From NCBI GenBank assembly GCA_001247695.2, contig LGRX02025804.1, positions 35,489 through 99,488 on the forward strand: DNA of 64,000 nt. Direction: 5' to 3'. The first letter of the stretch is position 1. Each line of letters begins with the position of its first letter. Below, in pieces: positions 32,904 through 42,634 of the stretch. The position numbers and the translations under genes are program-made. Below the pieces are notes generated by a model. That model saw nothing but the letters and a program-made list of their open reading frames with translations. It did no database searches and was not told where the DNA came from. This DNA is from Cymbomonas tetramitiformis (Eukaryota; Chlorophyta; Pyramimonadophyceae; Pyramimonadales; Pyramimonadaceae).

Positions 32904-33122
32904 TGTTGGAAATCTGGGCTTGCATGTAAGAGCTTAGCGTTCGATCTCGGAATATCAGAATTTTAAAAATTTTGTAGCTCTACGATCTTGTGCTGTGTTG
33001 AGAATTGCTTGAACAGTTACCGGCACCAGTGAATGTTAATGACGAACTTATGACCAGCCGCGAGTGTTAAGCTTGCTCGATTCCGAGAATGTTCGTACCA
33101 TCATATGCACGCGTTTGCGACA
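32904..33122 (+). repeat. Extra partial LTR (first 219 bp) at the 3' extremity
   Basis: Copy of 32159-32377 with one difference in an A/T run, joined without a gap to the CA end of the full LTR. It ends GCGACA, followed by the duplicated AGTT and the rest of the MITE. Together with the 5' LTR lacking exactly this part, the element is circularly permuted. Confidence 0.85.
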
Positions 33123-33126
33123 AGTT

Positions 33127-33162
33127 TTGTGTAAAGTCGACCTCGCGTAAGCCATACCTTGA
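33127..33162. mobile_element. 264-bp MITE, right 36 bp
   Basis: Remainder of the MITE interrupted by Gypsy-2, ending CATACCTTGA and followed by TA. See the left part at 10861-11088. Confidence 0.85.
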
Positions 33163-33389
33163 TATAGATAGCTGCCAACAACACGTTTCCGAGCCGTCGC
33201 AAAAAGCTCGGATGTCACAAAGTGGTCACATGCATAATGTTCCATTTACAACTTTGAGGAGTTGCGGGACCTTGGGAGGACAATCCTAAGACCTGGTGAG
33301 ATATAAAAATCCAAAAAAAACCTCGTATCGCCGGAGGCGAAAAACGCTGGTTTTGGGCCTGCAAAGGCCATTCGTTTGAGTGCGCGAGT

Positions 33390-33750
33390 GCTAGAGGATT
33401 TTGATTAGGTATCCGAATCGCGTGTTTGAAGTTCGTGGGACCTTTTGGGGGCCCTCTCTAAACACTTTGTCGCGAAAAATATCATTGAAAAAAACTTCGG
33501 GGTGCGAAAATGGGCCAACGAAAAACGCTGGTTTTGGGCCTGAAATGGCCATTTTGAGTGCGCGGGTGGGTGCTAGGGGATTTTGATTAGGTATCTGAAT
33601 CGCGTGTTTGAAGTTCGTGGGACCTTTTGGGGGCCCTCTCTAAACACTTTGTCGCGAAAATATCATTGAAAAACACTTCGGGGTGCAAAAATGGGCCAAA
33701 AACTCTAGTTTGGGCCTGAAATGGCCATTTTGAGTGCGCGGGTCGGTGCA
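33390..33750. repeat. ~186-bp tandem duplication in E2
   Basis: GATTTTGATTAGGTATCCGA and the following ~160 bp occur near 33396 and 33581; flanking GGGCCTGAAATGGCCATTTT words extend the similarity. No gene. Confidence 0.65.
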
Positions 33751-34006
33751 ACTTAAAGGAATATCCATATACAAGCTAACCATGTCGGTTGCGATCATAT
33801 GGGCTTTCACATTATAAATGCAAGCATATAGTACAAACATTACTTATCAAAGATCGTGCTACACAAGGGACGCTAGGATTCGCTGATGCTCTGCCTCTGA
33901 CTGCCCAAACGTGGGCTGCCGCTGCTCATCACTCGTGGTGGGGATGTCCCACGGCGAGTGGGTCGCTTAGTGCCATGAACGATGAGGTCGCCGCAAACCG
34001 CATACT

Positions 34007-34195
34007 GTGCGTAAGTGCCATTCCATACACCACTCAGTTACCGGCATGTCGGCCAAAGATTGGGGCGTCGGACACAAGCGCTTGTTACGGCCCAATGGTT
34101 CCGGTACGGATGCAAAACACCTCAAGGCACATGATGCATTGAAGTTGTTCCAGTCGAAGTTGTTCGCGGTCGGTGTCAGCTTGGCCACGAGATGA
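34007..34195 (+). CDS. E2 transposase, exon with RPNG block
   Basis: The frame encodes RLLRPNGSGTDAKHLKAHDALKLFQ, clearly similar to the E3 block LRPNGTNTGPKTLKCHEALKM at 46.5 kb. In CACTA transposases this block precedes the DUF4218-like domain. Earlier exons with the Transposase_21-type core were not found in 33.2-34.0 kb, so the E2 copy is probably incomplete. Confidence 0.55.
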   Translation: MRKCHSIHHSVTGMSAKDWGVGHKRLLRPNGSGTDAKHLKAHDALKLFQSKLFAVGVSLATR

Positions 34196-34423
34196 TGGTC
34201 AAGTCCCAAATTCTCTGGCGAGCATCGTGCACAAGCTGACGATTATGATTCGGGGATGTACCGCACATTCCATAGAGGTCCAGGTGCGATTATGTGTGTA
34301 GCACGTGTTTAACATGTACTCAGCATACTGTAGACATGATGCAAGCACATGTACATGTACAGCATGCCCGCAGCATTACTGCAACATGTCTCAAATGTGT
34401 GCACATGTGCTGAACACGTGCAG

Positions 34424-34914
34424 GACATGGACTACCTGAAAGAGCAGACTATCCTTTTCTTTACTGATTTGGAGAAGAATGGCCCTCCTGACTGGCTGGT
34501 GGTCAATACCCACAAAATCTGGCATTGGGCGGATCTGCTCCTACGATTTGGACCTGTTCGCGAATGGTGGATGTATGCATTCGAGTCCTTCAACGGCAAG
34601 ATAGCTAGGTGGGTGAAGAACAATAATGCGTACCCCGTAGCAAGCATCATGAACGGTATTCGGAGATTGAAGATGCTGTGCTCGTTGCGGGGCATCATCA
34701 GCATGCTGGGAAATCGAAGAACCCGTCGCCGTCTTCCGCGGGCATTGACGACCCGGAAGCCCGGCATTGTGGTAACCACCCCCGGTAAGGACGGGAAGAA
34801 ACTATGGCTATCGGATGACGAGATCACTGAACTCAAACGTTGGATGCGAGCGAGTATTCCCACATACCAAAAACTCGTACAACAACATGAAGAGTATGGC
34901 ATCTACCGTCAAAG
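34424..34914 (+). CDS. E2 transposase DUF4218-like exon
   Basis: Exon bounded by a CAG acceptor (ends 34423) and an AAAG|GTACGT donor at 34914/34915. It encodes PPDWLVVNTHKIWHW, FGPVREWWMYAFESFNGKI and RWVKNNNAYPVASIMNG: the W(M/F)YxFExFNG signature of DUF4218 in CACTA transposases. The E3 exon 45732-46244 is its homologue. The introns on either side carry E2-type GCAGCA words. The reading frame continues across the downstream intron (34915-35038) into 35039. Confidence 0.75.
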
Positions 34915-35038
34915 GTACGTACACCTTGGAATACTATTGCTTGCTTACACGCTGTACTATCTTGCAACGGTATTGCAGCGATATTGCAGCATGTCTGCAA
35001 TGTGTTGAACATATACTGACAATACGGCGAATTCACAG

Positions 35039-35387
35039 GGAGAACTCGGCTCGCACGAAGCCAGCAGCCGGTCGCCGTGTATTTTGGGATCCTGTGCCCG
35101 AGATCCGCTTCAGTGCATGGGTGGGCCCTACAGGATGGCTTGGTCGACAATACACGGATTATGTGCAGATGCTCATGATGGGCCCCATCCGCGAGTGTCG
35201 CGCTTTTACCAAGGCGACCATCGGAGGTGAAGTCTTTCGCACTACTATTGGGGATATGGGGAAACGCGCATCGCTATCGTTCATCCGTGCTCTATTTCCA
35301 GCAGAGACACGTGAGGGCAATGCACGTCCAGAGTGGGTTGCCAGGTGCGACCACGACAACTATCTACCCGCGTCCACTTTATTGTGA
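35039..35387 (+). CDS. E2 transposase, following exon
   Basis: Begins after a CACAG acceptor and joins the previous exon in frame. It encodes KPAAGRRVFWDPVPEIRFSA and GRQYTDYVQMLMMGPIRECR, ending at a stop at 35385-35387. The real exon probably ends earlier at an unidentified donor. No known domain beyond its position in a CACTA transposase. Confidence 0.5.
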
Positions 35388-35452
35388 TACGTTTGCATCA
35401 TAACTTTGGTACGTCTGCAGCGCTTTAAGGATATGCTGCATGCATATTGCAG

Positions 35453-35815
35453 GTATGGTGTCATCAAATCCATCATGCAGATAACCATTGGCGGTGTGTC
35501 CTACACTTTTTTAAAATGTGACTGGCTGTTGCTGCCCACACCGACCCAGATCACCAACTTCAGGAATAGGAATTCCATCCTTGGGGTGGACAAGACTTCA
35601 AGGGCCTTCTACACCTTCAACCCATGGGACACGTCCGAGTACACCATGGACAACTAACCGAGAGCCCTTCCTCTTAGCCAATCAGGTCCAAGCGCGAGTG
35701 TTGATAGCCAAGCACCCCTGGATGGAATCCGCGGTGGTGCTGGATACTAGCGATCGGAACATGAAAAAACTGGCCCGGGACGGTGACATTCTTAGGCCCA
35801 TATATAGGTAGTGAC
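35453..35815 (+). pseudogene. E2 transposase DUF4216-like region, frameshifted
   Basis: YGVIKSIMQITIGGVSYTFLK and CDWLLLPTPTQ lead to a stop at 35655-35657. The next frame continues EPFLLANQVQARVLIAKHPW and WMESAVVLDTS, the counterpart of DPFILAAQIEHQV in E3 (DUF4216-like). The change of frame indicates an indel or a missed splice. Confidence 0.55.
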
Positions 35816-35968
35816 GGGCACTTCGACACTTGTGGAAAGTGCGGGTCCGATGGTGAGCTCCTTATGTGTGAGCATGCAGGCTGTCGGGAGGCTTTGCATT
35901 TGCGATGTGCTGGGCTCACAAACGTACCCATTGGATCGTGGCACTGCAAGGAACACTGTGACTCCTAG
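35816..35968 (+). CDS. E2 C-terminal PHD finger
   Basis: DTCGKCGSDGELLMCEHAGC, ALHLRCAGL and SWHCKEHC give a complete C4HC3 PHD finger with histidine present, ending at a stop at 35966-35968. It follows the DUF4216-like part and probably closes the transposase. A PHD finger on a CACTA transposase would allow chromatin-dependent targeting (inference). Confidence 0.65.
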   Translation, partial: GHFDTCGKCGSDGELLMCEHAGCREALHLRCAGLTNVPIGSWHCKEHCDS

Positions 35969-36189
35969 GATTTGCAAATATATTGCAGCATACCTTTGAT
36001 ATGTTGTTAGCATGTTCTGTATATGCTACATATATAGTGTAAATAATGTGGATGTTTGAATGTCCGAATAATTGCATGATTGGTATAGGTTTCGTGTACA
36101 TATTCCCCTGGTTGAAAGTATGCGTCAGGACTGTGGCATATGTGGTGTGCGTATGCCTCGACTGGAGGCATGGATCAGATTGACGTGTT

Positions 36190-36750
36190 GTACATGTGCT
36201 GCACATATGTCCCGAGTGCAGGACAGCTGCAGGATAGCTGCGAAATAGCTGCAGGATAGCTGCAGGATAGCTGCAGGATAGCTGCAGATGTCACCCGCGT
36301 GCAAACGTGCTGCACGATAGCTGCACATGTGCTGCACATCTACTCTTGCAGCATGCCTGTGGTACGTCTGCAACACAGTGCTGCACACGTTCTACATGCG
36401 TGCTGCAATCCTTGCAGCACAATTCCATTTCTGCAGCACATTTCCCGCTCCGGCTCCAGGTACCCCCAAATCCTAACTTACGCGATACTCGTCCAAATGC
36501 CGTGAAACCCTGCCAACATAAGGTCAGGCCCTTCCATAAATGATACCAAGTGATAGCGGACGATTCGGATATCATCCGAGTGATTAAGCTAGCATGTGCC
36601 CTTTTCAGTGGTGATTATCAATCACCGCATCAGCATGCTGCAGGATGTACTGCAGCGTGTCTGCAGCACATTGCCTCTTGTGGTACGTTTGTGGTACGTT
36701 TGTGGTACGTGTGTGGTACGCCTGCAGCAGTGTGCTGCAGAATGATAAAA
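36190..36750. repeat. E2 right subterminal CTGCAG repeats
   Basis: Includes a perfect short array of ATAGCTGCAGG (36225-36290) and scattered TGCTGCA words, then GTGGTACGTTT repeats (36680-36720) mirroring the left end. ORFs here are artefacts. Confidence 0.75.
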
Positions 36751-37329
36751 ACGTAGGGGAACCTACTGGTATCTACCGTTACCTACCGGTGCCTACTGGT
36801 ACATAATTATAGGCGCCTACTGGTATTTACTGGTGTTTACCGGGACCTACCGGTGCCTACTTGTACCTACCGGTGCATAATGGTACCTACCGGTGCCTAT
36901 TGGTGCCTACCGGAAACCACTAGTACCTACTGGCGCCTACCGGTACCTACCGGTATCGACCTTCATTAATCGCAATATCCGACATAACGACGCCGACAAA
37001 TTTAATATATGCTGTTATCATATTGACACCGGCCGTAATATCAATGTCGCGAGAGTGTTGTAACTTTGTGGAACCAGCATGCGTGCATGCCGACTATGCA
37101 CGGAGCTATATGGCTATATTAACTAATAATAATAAAACATTTACGCCGAGAGTACTGATAAAGTCATGAATCCGCTGTAATCATGCAAGCAGGCAACCGA
37201 GGGACAGAGGTAGCTGGAATCATCCTCATAGCGAAAGGCTCATCCAAGTCAAATCGACCTAGGAAACCGCGACAGTGGACGTGGAGGTGGAGCGTGGCTG
37301 CACCTCCATCTGTGGTGGGAAAACGAGGT

Positions 37330-37503
37330 GGGGTTTTAGGCTGTAAGGTTTATCTAGGTTTTAGGGTTTTAGGGTTTATAAGGGTTTTAGGGTTTTAACT
37401 CTATTTTAAGGGCTTTTAGGGTAATAAGAGTTTTAAGGTTTTTACCCTATTTTAAAACCTGAGAACCCTAAAACCCTAAAATAAAACCCTAAAACCCTAA
37501 AAC
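37330..37503. repeat. Inverted telomere-like repeats
   Basis: GGTTTTAGGGTTTTAGGGTT words (37335-37440) followed by CCCTAAAACCCTAAAA (37465-37503), making a hairpin. TTTTAGGG resembles plant and green-algal telomere repeats, but the array is short and interstitial. Confidence 0.7.
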
Positions 37504-37796
37504 ACCGCAATATTTCATCTCACTGCGACACATCATCTCACCGCAATATTTCATCTCACCGCGACACATCATCTCAACGCAACATCTCATCTCACCGCAA
37601 CATATCATCTCACCGCAATATTTCGTCTCACCACAATATATCATCACACCGCGACACATCATCTCACCGCAATATTTCGTCTCACCGCAATATTTCATTT
37701 CATCTTAGATACAACAATATTTCATCTCACCCCACCCACACCCCCACCCCCAACCCACCCCACCCCACCCCACCCCACCCCACCCCACCCCACCAC
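37504..37796. repeat. CACCGCAATATTTCATCT array and CCCCA tract
   Basis: About eleven degenerate 18-bp units CACCGCAATATTTCATCT (37504-37725), then a CCCCA/CACCC tract (37727-37795). The minus-strand ORF 37489-37698 is its translation. Confidence 0.75.
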
Positions 37797-38756
37797 AAGA
37801 GGGCACCTACTAGTATTTGTTGGTATTTGTCGGTATTCACCGGAACCTACAGGCGCATATTGGTATTTGAGGGGTACCTACCGGTGCCTATAGCTACAGG
37901 TTCCTACATGTGCCTACATGTGCCTATCGGTGCCTATAGGTGCCTACGGGTGCCTACTGGTGCCTACTGCTAGCTACCGGCGCCTACTGGTATTTACTGG
38001 TATTTACTGGTATTTATCGGCGCCTACAGGCGCCTATAGGTATTTATATGCCCTTACTGGTATTGATAGGGATCTACCGGGACTTTCAGGATTAAACCGG
38101 CATTTACTAGGAGGTACCGGGAGTACTTGTACGTACAGGCGGGTACAGGTTGCTACTGGCGCCTACAGGATAATATAGGCATTTACAGGGTAATACCAGT
38201 GCCTATAGGCACCTACTAGAAATTACCGGCGTTTACAGGGAAATACAGGTAATTACCGGCACCTACCGGTAGTACTGGCATCTACCGGGCAATACAGGTA
38301 CCTACTGGCACATACCGGCACATACAGGCCCCTACTGGAACCTACTGGCACGTATCGGCAATACATGCATATACGGGCAGGTATCGGGATATACTGGCAT
38401 GTTCCGTTTCGAGTACATGCGAGTACAGACGAGTACAGGCACTTACCGTGACTGCAGGGATATACAGTCGACTACTGTAAGTTACAGGGGTTTACCGTCA
38501 TCTACAGGAGCTTACAAGGAGTACAGGGCCTTACAGGGATTGCAGGCTAGCCTTTATATGTAATAGGGGGGTACGACGGGCGACGCATTTCTTTGTTAGG
38601 CCGCTCTACGGTGAGGCCACTCCTCGGAGCCGGTTGTCTGGATTGATCACCCCGCCACCGAGCAGAACCACGATACTAGTTGACGCCGACATCGATTTTC
38701 CCGCCTTAGTTTCCACAGACTCGCGTATGGCCATCCTGCACACTAAGAAGGATTTG

Positions 38757-39060
38757 TGTTAAAAACTGTTAATGATGTGTTAAAAAATGTTAATCCAGTG
38801 TTAAATAGTGTTAATGTGGAAACTGGGTGTTAATCAAGTGTTAATACGCGAAAAATTTCATAATGGGCTATATTATAGGCGGAAAAGTGTTAATGAGGTG
38901 TGAAGAAAGTGTTAACCGTTGGCGAGGGAGTGTTAATGGGACAGTTCAGGAGTGTTAACGGAAGGCTGCATCTGTTAATCGCGGTATAATCACGCTGCTG
39001 GGAATTATATTGGAGCCAGAACACACGCCTGTTTCGCCGATGCATTTGAAAAGTGTTAAT
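38757..39060. repeat. Dispersed GTGTTAAT words
   Basis: GTGTTAAT or GTTAAT recurs more than a dozen times at irregular spacing, including once beyond a GC-richer stretch at 39050. 38561-38756 and 39061-39514 show nothing I can support. Confidence 0.6.
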
Positions 39061-39706
39061 ACCCAGCGCAGCCACCGCACCGTGCGTGATGAGGGTCGAT
39101 CTCCTGGCACTAGAACAAGGTATTAGTTATATATTAGACCAAAACCATGCTCTGGTGACTGAAGAAAATATAATTTGGGTGTTGGGGGACTGGAAGCAAT
39201 TATACACAAGAAAATGTCCGCCTGGATCTCCCCCTGCTGTACACGTACATGTAGTCAACACCCTCGCGATGACTTGTGTCACGAGAATTTGAAAGAACCT
39301 CACCCGACCGTCACGTAGTTTTCCTCAAACTTCCTTCACCCGCCTCAAACTTCCACCACGACCACTTTTCAGCTTTCTTCGACAACGCCCACTTATTCGA
39401 CGGACCAACCCTCGTAGTCGCATGCACCGTTGTGTTCTTTAATGAATCTTTTCCGTATGTCCCTTGTTATTGGCGTGTGCACTTAAGGTTTCTGCTCTTG
39501 GGAGTTTCACAGATATGCAGACCCTTGGCTAGCGGGAAAACTGTTCACCAAACGACCTTTTTTACTTGACCTGCGTTTTCGTCGCGAAAAACTGACACAT
39601 GTAGGGACTTCATTCGTATGTTTTGAGTGATTTATCGGGAAAGTGGGATCTTGCTTCGCAACCCTACGATGTAGGCTGCAGTTTTCTTTCAGTTTGATAG
39701 TTTCTA

Positions 39707-39779
39707 GTGGCATTAGCTCAACTTTTAGAGCGCCAAACCAATCGGTTTGGAGGTTCTCGGTGAAAGTCCGAGATGCCAC
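39707..39779 (+). ncRNA. tRNA-like cloverleaf, copy 1
   Basis: Acceptor GTGGCAT/ATGCCAC (7 of 7 paired), D stem GCTC/GAGC, anticodon-arm stem CCAAA/TTTGG, T stem CTCGG/CCGAG, all perfect. The anticodon loop has eight bases (CCAATCGG) without U33, and the T loop is TGAAAGT instead of TTCRANY, so a translating tRNA is unlikely. The layout most resembles tRNA-Ile(AAT). Confidence 0.6.
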
Positions 39780-40024
39780 ACAATAGACTCTCTTTCACTA
39801 TCTTACCATCTTCCTCTTGAAGATACACGGTTTTTCAGACCCTTCGCTAGCGGGAAAAGTACTCATCGCACGACTTTTTTAACTTGACCTGCGTTTTCGT
39901 CGCGAAAAACTGACACATGTAGGGACTTCATTCGTATGTTTTGAGTGATTTATCGGGAAAATGGGATCTTGCTTCGCAACCCTACGATGTAGGCTACAGT
40001 TTTCTTTCAGTTTGATAGTTTCTA

Positions 40025-40097
40025 GTGGCATTAGCTCAACTTTTAGAGCGCCAAACCAATCGGTTTGGAGGTTCTCGGTGAAAGTCCGAGATGCCAC
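40025..40097 (+). ncRNA. tRNA-like cloverleaf, copy 2
   Basis: Same 73-nt fold as at 39707, all stems intact. Confidence 0.6.
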
Positions 40098-40346
40098 ACA
40101 ATAGACTCTCTTCCACTATCTTCGATCCCATCTTCCTCTTGAAGATACACTGTTTTTCAGACCCTTCGCTAGCGGGAAAAGCACTCATCGCACGACTTTT
40201 TTTACTTGACCTGCGTTTTCGTCGCGAAAAACTGACACATGTAGGGACTTCATTCGTATGTTTTGAGTGATTTATCGGGAAAATGGGATCTTGCTTCGCA
40301 ACCCTACGATGTAGGCTACAGTTTTTTTCCAGTTTGATAGTTTCTA

Positions 40347-40419
40347 GTGGCATTAGCTCAACTTTTAGAGCGCCAAACCAATCGGTTTGGAGGTTCTCGG
40401 TGAAAGTCCGAGATGCCAC
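40347..40419 (+). ncRNA. tRNA-like cloverleaf, copy 3
   Basis: Same 73-nt fold as at 39707, all stems intact. Confidence 0.6.
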
Positions 40420-40664
40420 ACAATAGACTCTCTTTCACTATCTTCCCATCTTCCTCTTGAAGATACACGGTTTTTCAGACCCTTCGCTAGCGGGAAAGGT
40501 ACTCATCGCACGACTTTTTTAACTTGACCTGCGTTTTCGTCGCGAAAAACTGACACATGTAGGGACTTCATTCGTATGTTTTGAGTGATTTATCGGGAAA
40601 ATGGGATCTTGCTTCGCAACCCTACGATGTAGGCTACAGTTTTTTTCCAGTTTGATAGTTTCTA

Positions 40665-40737
40665 GTGGCATTAGCTCAACTTTTAGAGCGCCAAACCAAT
40701 CGGTTTGGAGGTTCTCAGTGAAAGTCCGAGATGCCAC
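40665..40737 (+). ncRNA. tRNA-like cloverleaf, copy 4
   Basis: Same fold with one change, CTCAG for CTCGG, that mismatches the T stem. Confidence 0.55.
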
Positions 40738-40997
40738 ACAATAGAGGTGCGCTTCCTACTTTGATAGGACCGGACTTGAGGCATAGAAGGCACTAGTGTT
40801 TAACTGCATCTTGTCCATCTTAGTGCTGACTAGATGACCTGGTAGTCTTGTGCTTACTAGGAACTTAGCAATCCGCTTGCCAAAAAGTAGTCACTTTCAA
40901 GTAAAAGCTGTGAAAACTAGCCCACCTAGAGTCTTGTGAAACCTTATTTGCTTTGTCGCTCTTGGGTAAGCCCTTAACATTTTGGGTACAAAATTTG

Positions 40998-41045
40998 GTG
41001 GCACTAGCTCAAAGGTAGAGCGCCAAACCATCATGGTCCCTCTTG
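40998..41045 (+). ncRNA. Partial tRNA-like sequence
   Basis: GTGGCACTAGCTCAAAGG then TAGAGCG is a near-canonical 5' half (acceptor strand and A-box D arm). The 3' half does not fold. It may be the less decayed relative from which the 320-bp units derive. 40746-41350 is otherwise without a gene. Confidence 0.4.
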
Positions 41046-41349
41046 AAAGTTACTCAGTTTTTCGCTCTACAATATTGGCTACTGAATTTCCGGTTTGGTT
41101 TGGTTGTTTCTTGTGGCATAGATAAACCGAAAGAAGATGAAGTGAGCATATGGGCAAGACAAATAAAGACGAGAACCTGCTTAAGCTAACTTTGAACAGT
41201 ATTCAACACTAACAGCTGAGTTAGTACACAGTACCAACTGTACCAAAGTTAGCACACTATCAAAGTAGAGCGCCTTAGTACACTCTTACAGGTTTTAAGC
41301 TAGTAATAGGTTTCAACACTAACTCTACTTAATTAAACTCAACTTTCTT

Positions 41350-42010
41350 TTTAAGGGTGCACTTCATCTCAATCGGCAGCTTGCTGGGGACATATTGTCG
41401 CCAGTGGGTTGCTTATGGTTGTTTGAAGTGGGGGGTTTTTGTCATCGGGTCCCATGCCGCTCAACCGTGTAGCTCGTGCGCTGACCGCCAACGGGCCGGT
41501 CGCGCCACGATGCGGCGGTTTGCAAGCCTCTTGTCCCTGTTTTCTTTTTTAAGGGTGCATCTCATATCAACCGGAGGCTTGCTGGGGACATACTGTCGCC
41601 AGTGGGCAGCCGTATGGTTGTTTGAAGTGGGGGGTTTTTATCATCGGGTCCCATGCCGCTCAACCGTGTAGCTCGTGCGCTGATCGCCAACGGGCCGGTC
41701 GCGCAACGATGCGGCGGTTTGCAAGCCTCTTGTCCCTGTTTTCTTTTTGAAGGGTGCATCTCATACCAACCGGAGGCTTGTTGGGGACATATTGTCGCCA
41801 GTGGGCAGCTTATAGTTGTTTGAAGTGGGGGTTTTTTATCATCGGGTCCCATGCCGCTCAACCGTGTAGCTCGTGCGCTGATCGCCAACGGGCCGGTCGC
41901 GCAACGATGCGGCGGTTTGCAAGCCTCTTGTCCCTGTTTTCTTTTTTAAGGGTGCATCTCATACCAACCGGAGGCTTGCTGGGGACATATTGTCGCCAGT
42001 GAGTTGCTTA
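41350..42010. repeat. ~197-bp tandem repeat, about 3.3 copies
   Basis: CTTGCTGGGGACATATTGTC begins near 41380, 41578, 41777 and 41967; each unit carries GCCAACGGGCCGGTCGCG and TGCAAGCCTCTTGTCCCTG. A fifth related copy lies at 43335-43500. ORFs here are phase artefacts. Confidence 0.8.
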
Positions 42011-42448
42011 TGGTTGTTTGAAGTGTTTTATTTTTGTGTTCACCGGGTCCCATGACACTCACCCTCCATCATGAGGTTACGCACGGTTGGCGGACGCACG
42101 GTCAAGCACGGTCGGTCACGCCGGATGAGCAGGTTCTAACTACACGTTCCGATTGTCGCGTCCCACTCAGGATGCTCCCGCAGCACCAGCAGCCGCAACT
42201 GAAGGGGGCGCCTCTGCCACCCCCGCTTCTGAAGACGCGGCGGCTGCGGTTGGCCACAAGGTACGCTATGCACCCGCCATTCCCGCTTCCTGCTGTATCT
42301 GCTCCCCCCCCCTGGGACAACCTCATGAAACTCCTGTTTCACGGACACACGTGGTTGTACAACCCAACATCGAGTGGGACAAAACGTAGCCCGTCGGGTT
42401 GATGCACATGCAGGGATCGTCCGCCCAGTTGTCACGGAGTGACAGTAC

Positions 42449-42634
42449 ATGTTGAACGTCCCGCTTAGCGCAACTGATAACGCCGTGCGGCTTATGTTGG
42501 GACAGCGTGTGGGCACCGTGTGTTCTCGCGAGGGGGTCCTCCCATGTCGGCAAGCGTTGTTCCTGGCCCTTGTGCTGTGTGACCACAGTGCGCACGATAT
42601 TCCGGATTATACACAATTGGCGCATGCAGGGTGA
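42449..42634 (+). CDS. Hypothetical exon
   Basis: 61 codons from MLNVPLSATDNAV to TQLAHAG. Composition is protein-like (LCDHSAHDIPDYTQ), and AG|GTGAGA at 42630 could be a splice donor. No family recognised. Flanked by repeats, so it may belong to a transposon. Confidence 0.25.
   Translation: MLNVPLSATDNAVRLMLGQRVGTVCSREGVLPCRQALFLALVLCDHSAHDIPDYTQLAHAG

Larger units (their letters stand above)
11089..33122 (+). mobile_element. Gypsy-2: giant Ty3/gypsy retrotransposon with methyltransferase domains, permuted LTRs
   Basis: About 16.3 kb once the 5.7-kb E1 insertion is removed. It lies in the MITE at 10861-33162 with a 4-bp duplication AGTT (11085-11088, 33123-33126). Order on the plus strand: partial LTR, 1.77-kb leader with hairpins, Gag and protease, a long unexplained stretch, RT, RNase H, C5 methyltransferase, integrase, PHD-like finger, second methyltransferase-like domain, polypurine tract, full LTR, partial LTR. 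The 524-bp LTR parts differ at one base that I can see, so insertion is recent. The RT-RNaseH-integrase order places it in Ty3/gypsy rather than Ty1/copia. Confidence 0.9.
8150..36758 (+). mobile_element. E2: CACTA-like transposon with CCCTAC ends, carrying nested insertions
   Basis: Left end CCCTACGTTTTTAGCATTCT, right end the complement of CCCTACGTTTTTATCATTCT, with GAA duplicated at 8147-8149 and 36759-36761. Both ends continue into CTGCAG-rich subterminal repeats (8163-8830, 36190-36750), as in CACTA elements. Plus-strand transposase exons with DUF4218- and DUF4216-like blocks lie at 34.0-36.0 kb. Without the gypsy insertion the element is about 6.6 kb. CACTA elements normally start CACTA; the CCCTAC start is a variant shared with E1 and E3. 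Confidence 0.8.
36762..38560. repeat. Degenerate TACCGGTGCC minisatellite, right part, with embedded repeats
   Basis: Units such as CCTACCGGTGCCTA continue the array seen at 7480-8146. A block at 36960-37800 lacks these units and holds the telomere-like and HTTTCATCTCAC repeats listed separately. No gene; the 37918-38178 ORF is repeat-driven. Confidence 0.75.
39515..40745. repeat. ~320-bp tandem array carrying tRNA-like cloverleaves
   Basis: Four units; CGCGAAAAACTGACACATGT starts at about 39583, 39901, 40223 and 40541. Each unit ends with a 73-nt tRNA-like fold. Units are about 97 percent alike by eye. The minus-strand ORFs beginning MASRTFTENLQTDW are the same unit translated and are not taken as genes. 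Confidence 0.8.

Noticed and set aside
37335..37503. True telomere or chromosome end
   Set aside because: The block is short, inverted and internal to a minisatellite.
39507..40737. Repeated ORFs beginning MASRTFTENLQTDW on the minus strand
   Set aside because: They cover the tRNA-like fold and recur only because the unit is tandem; no domain and no other coding evidence.
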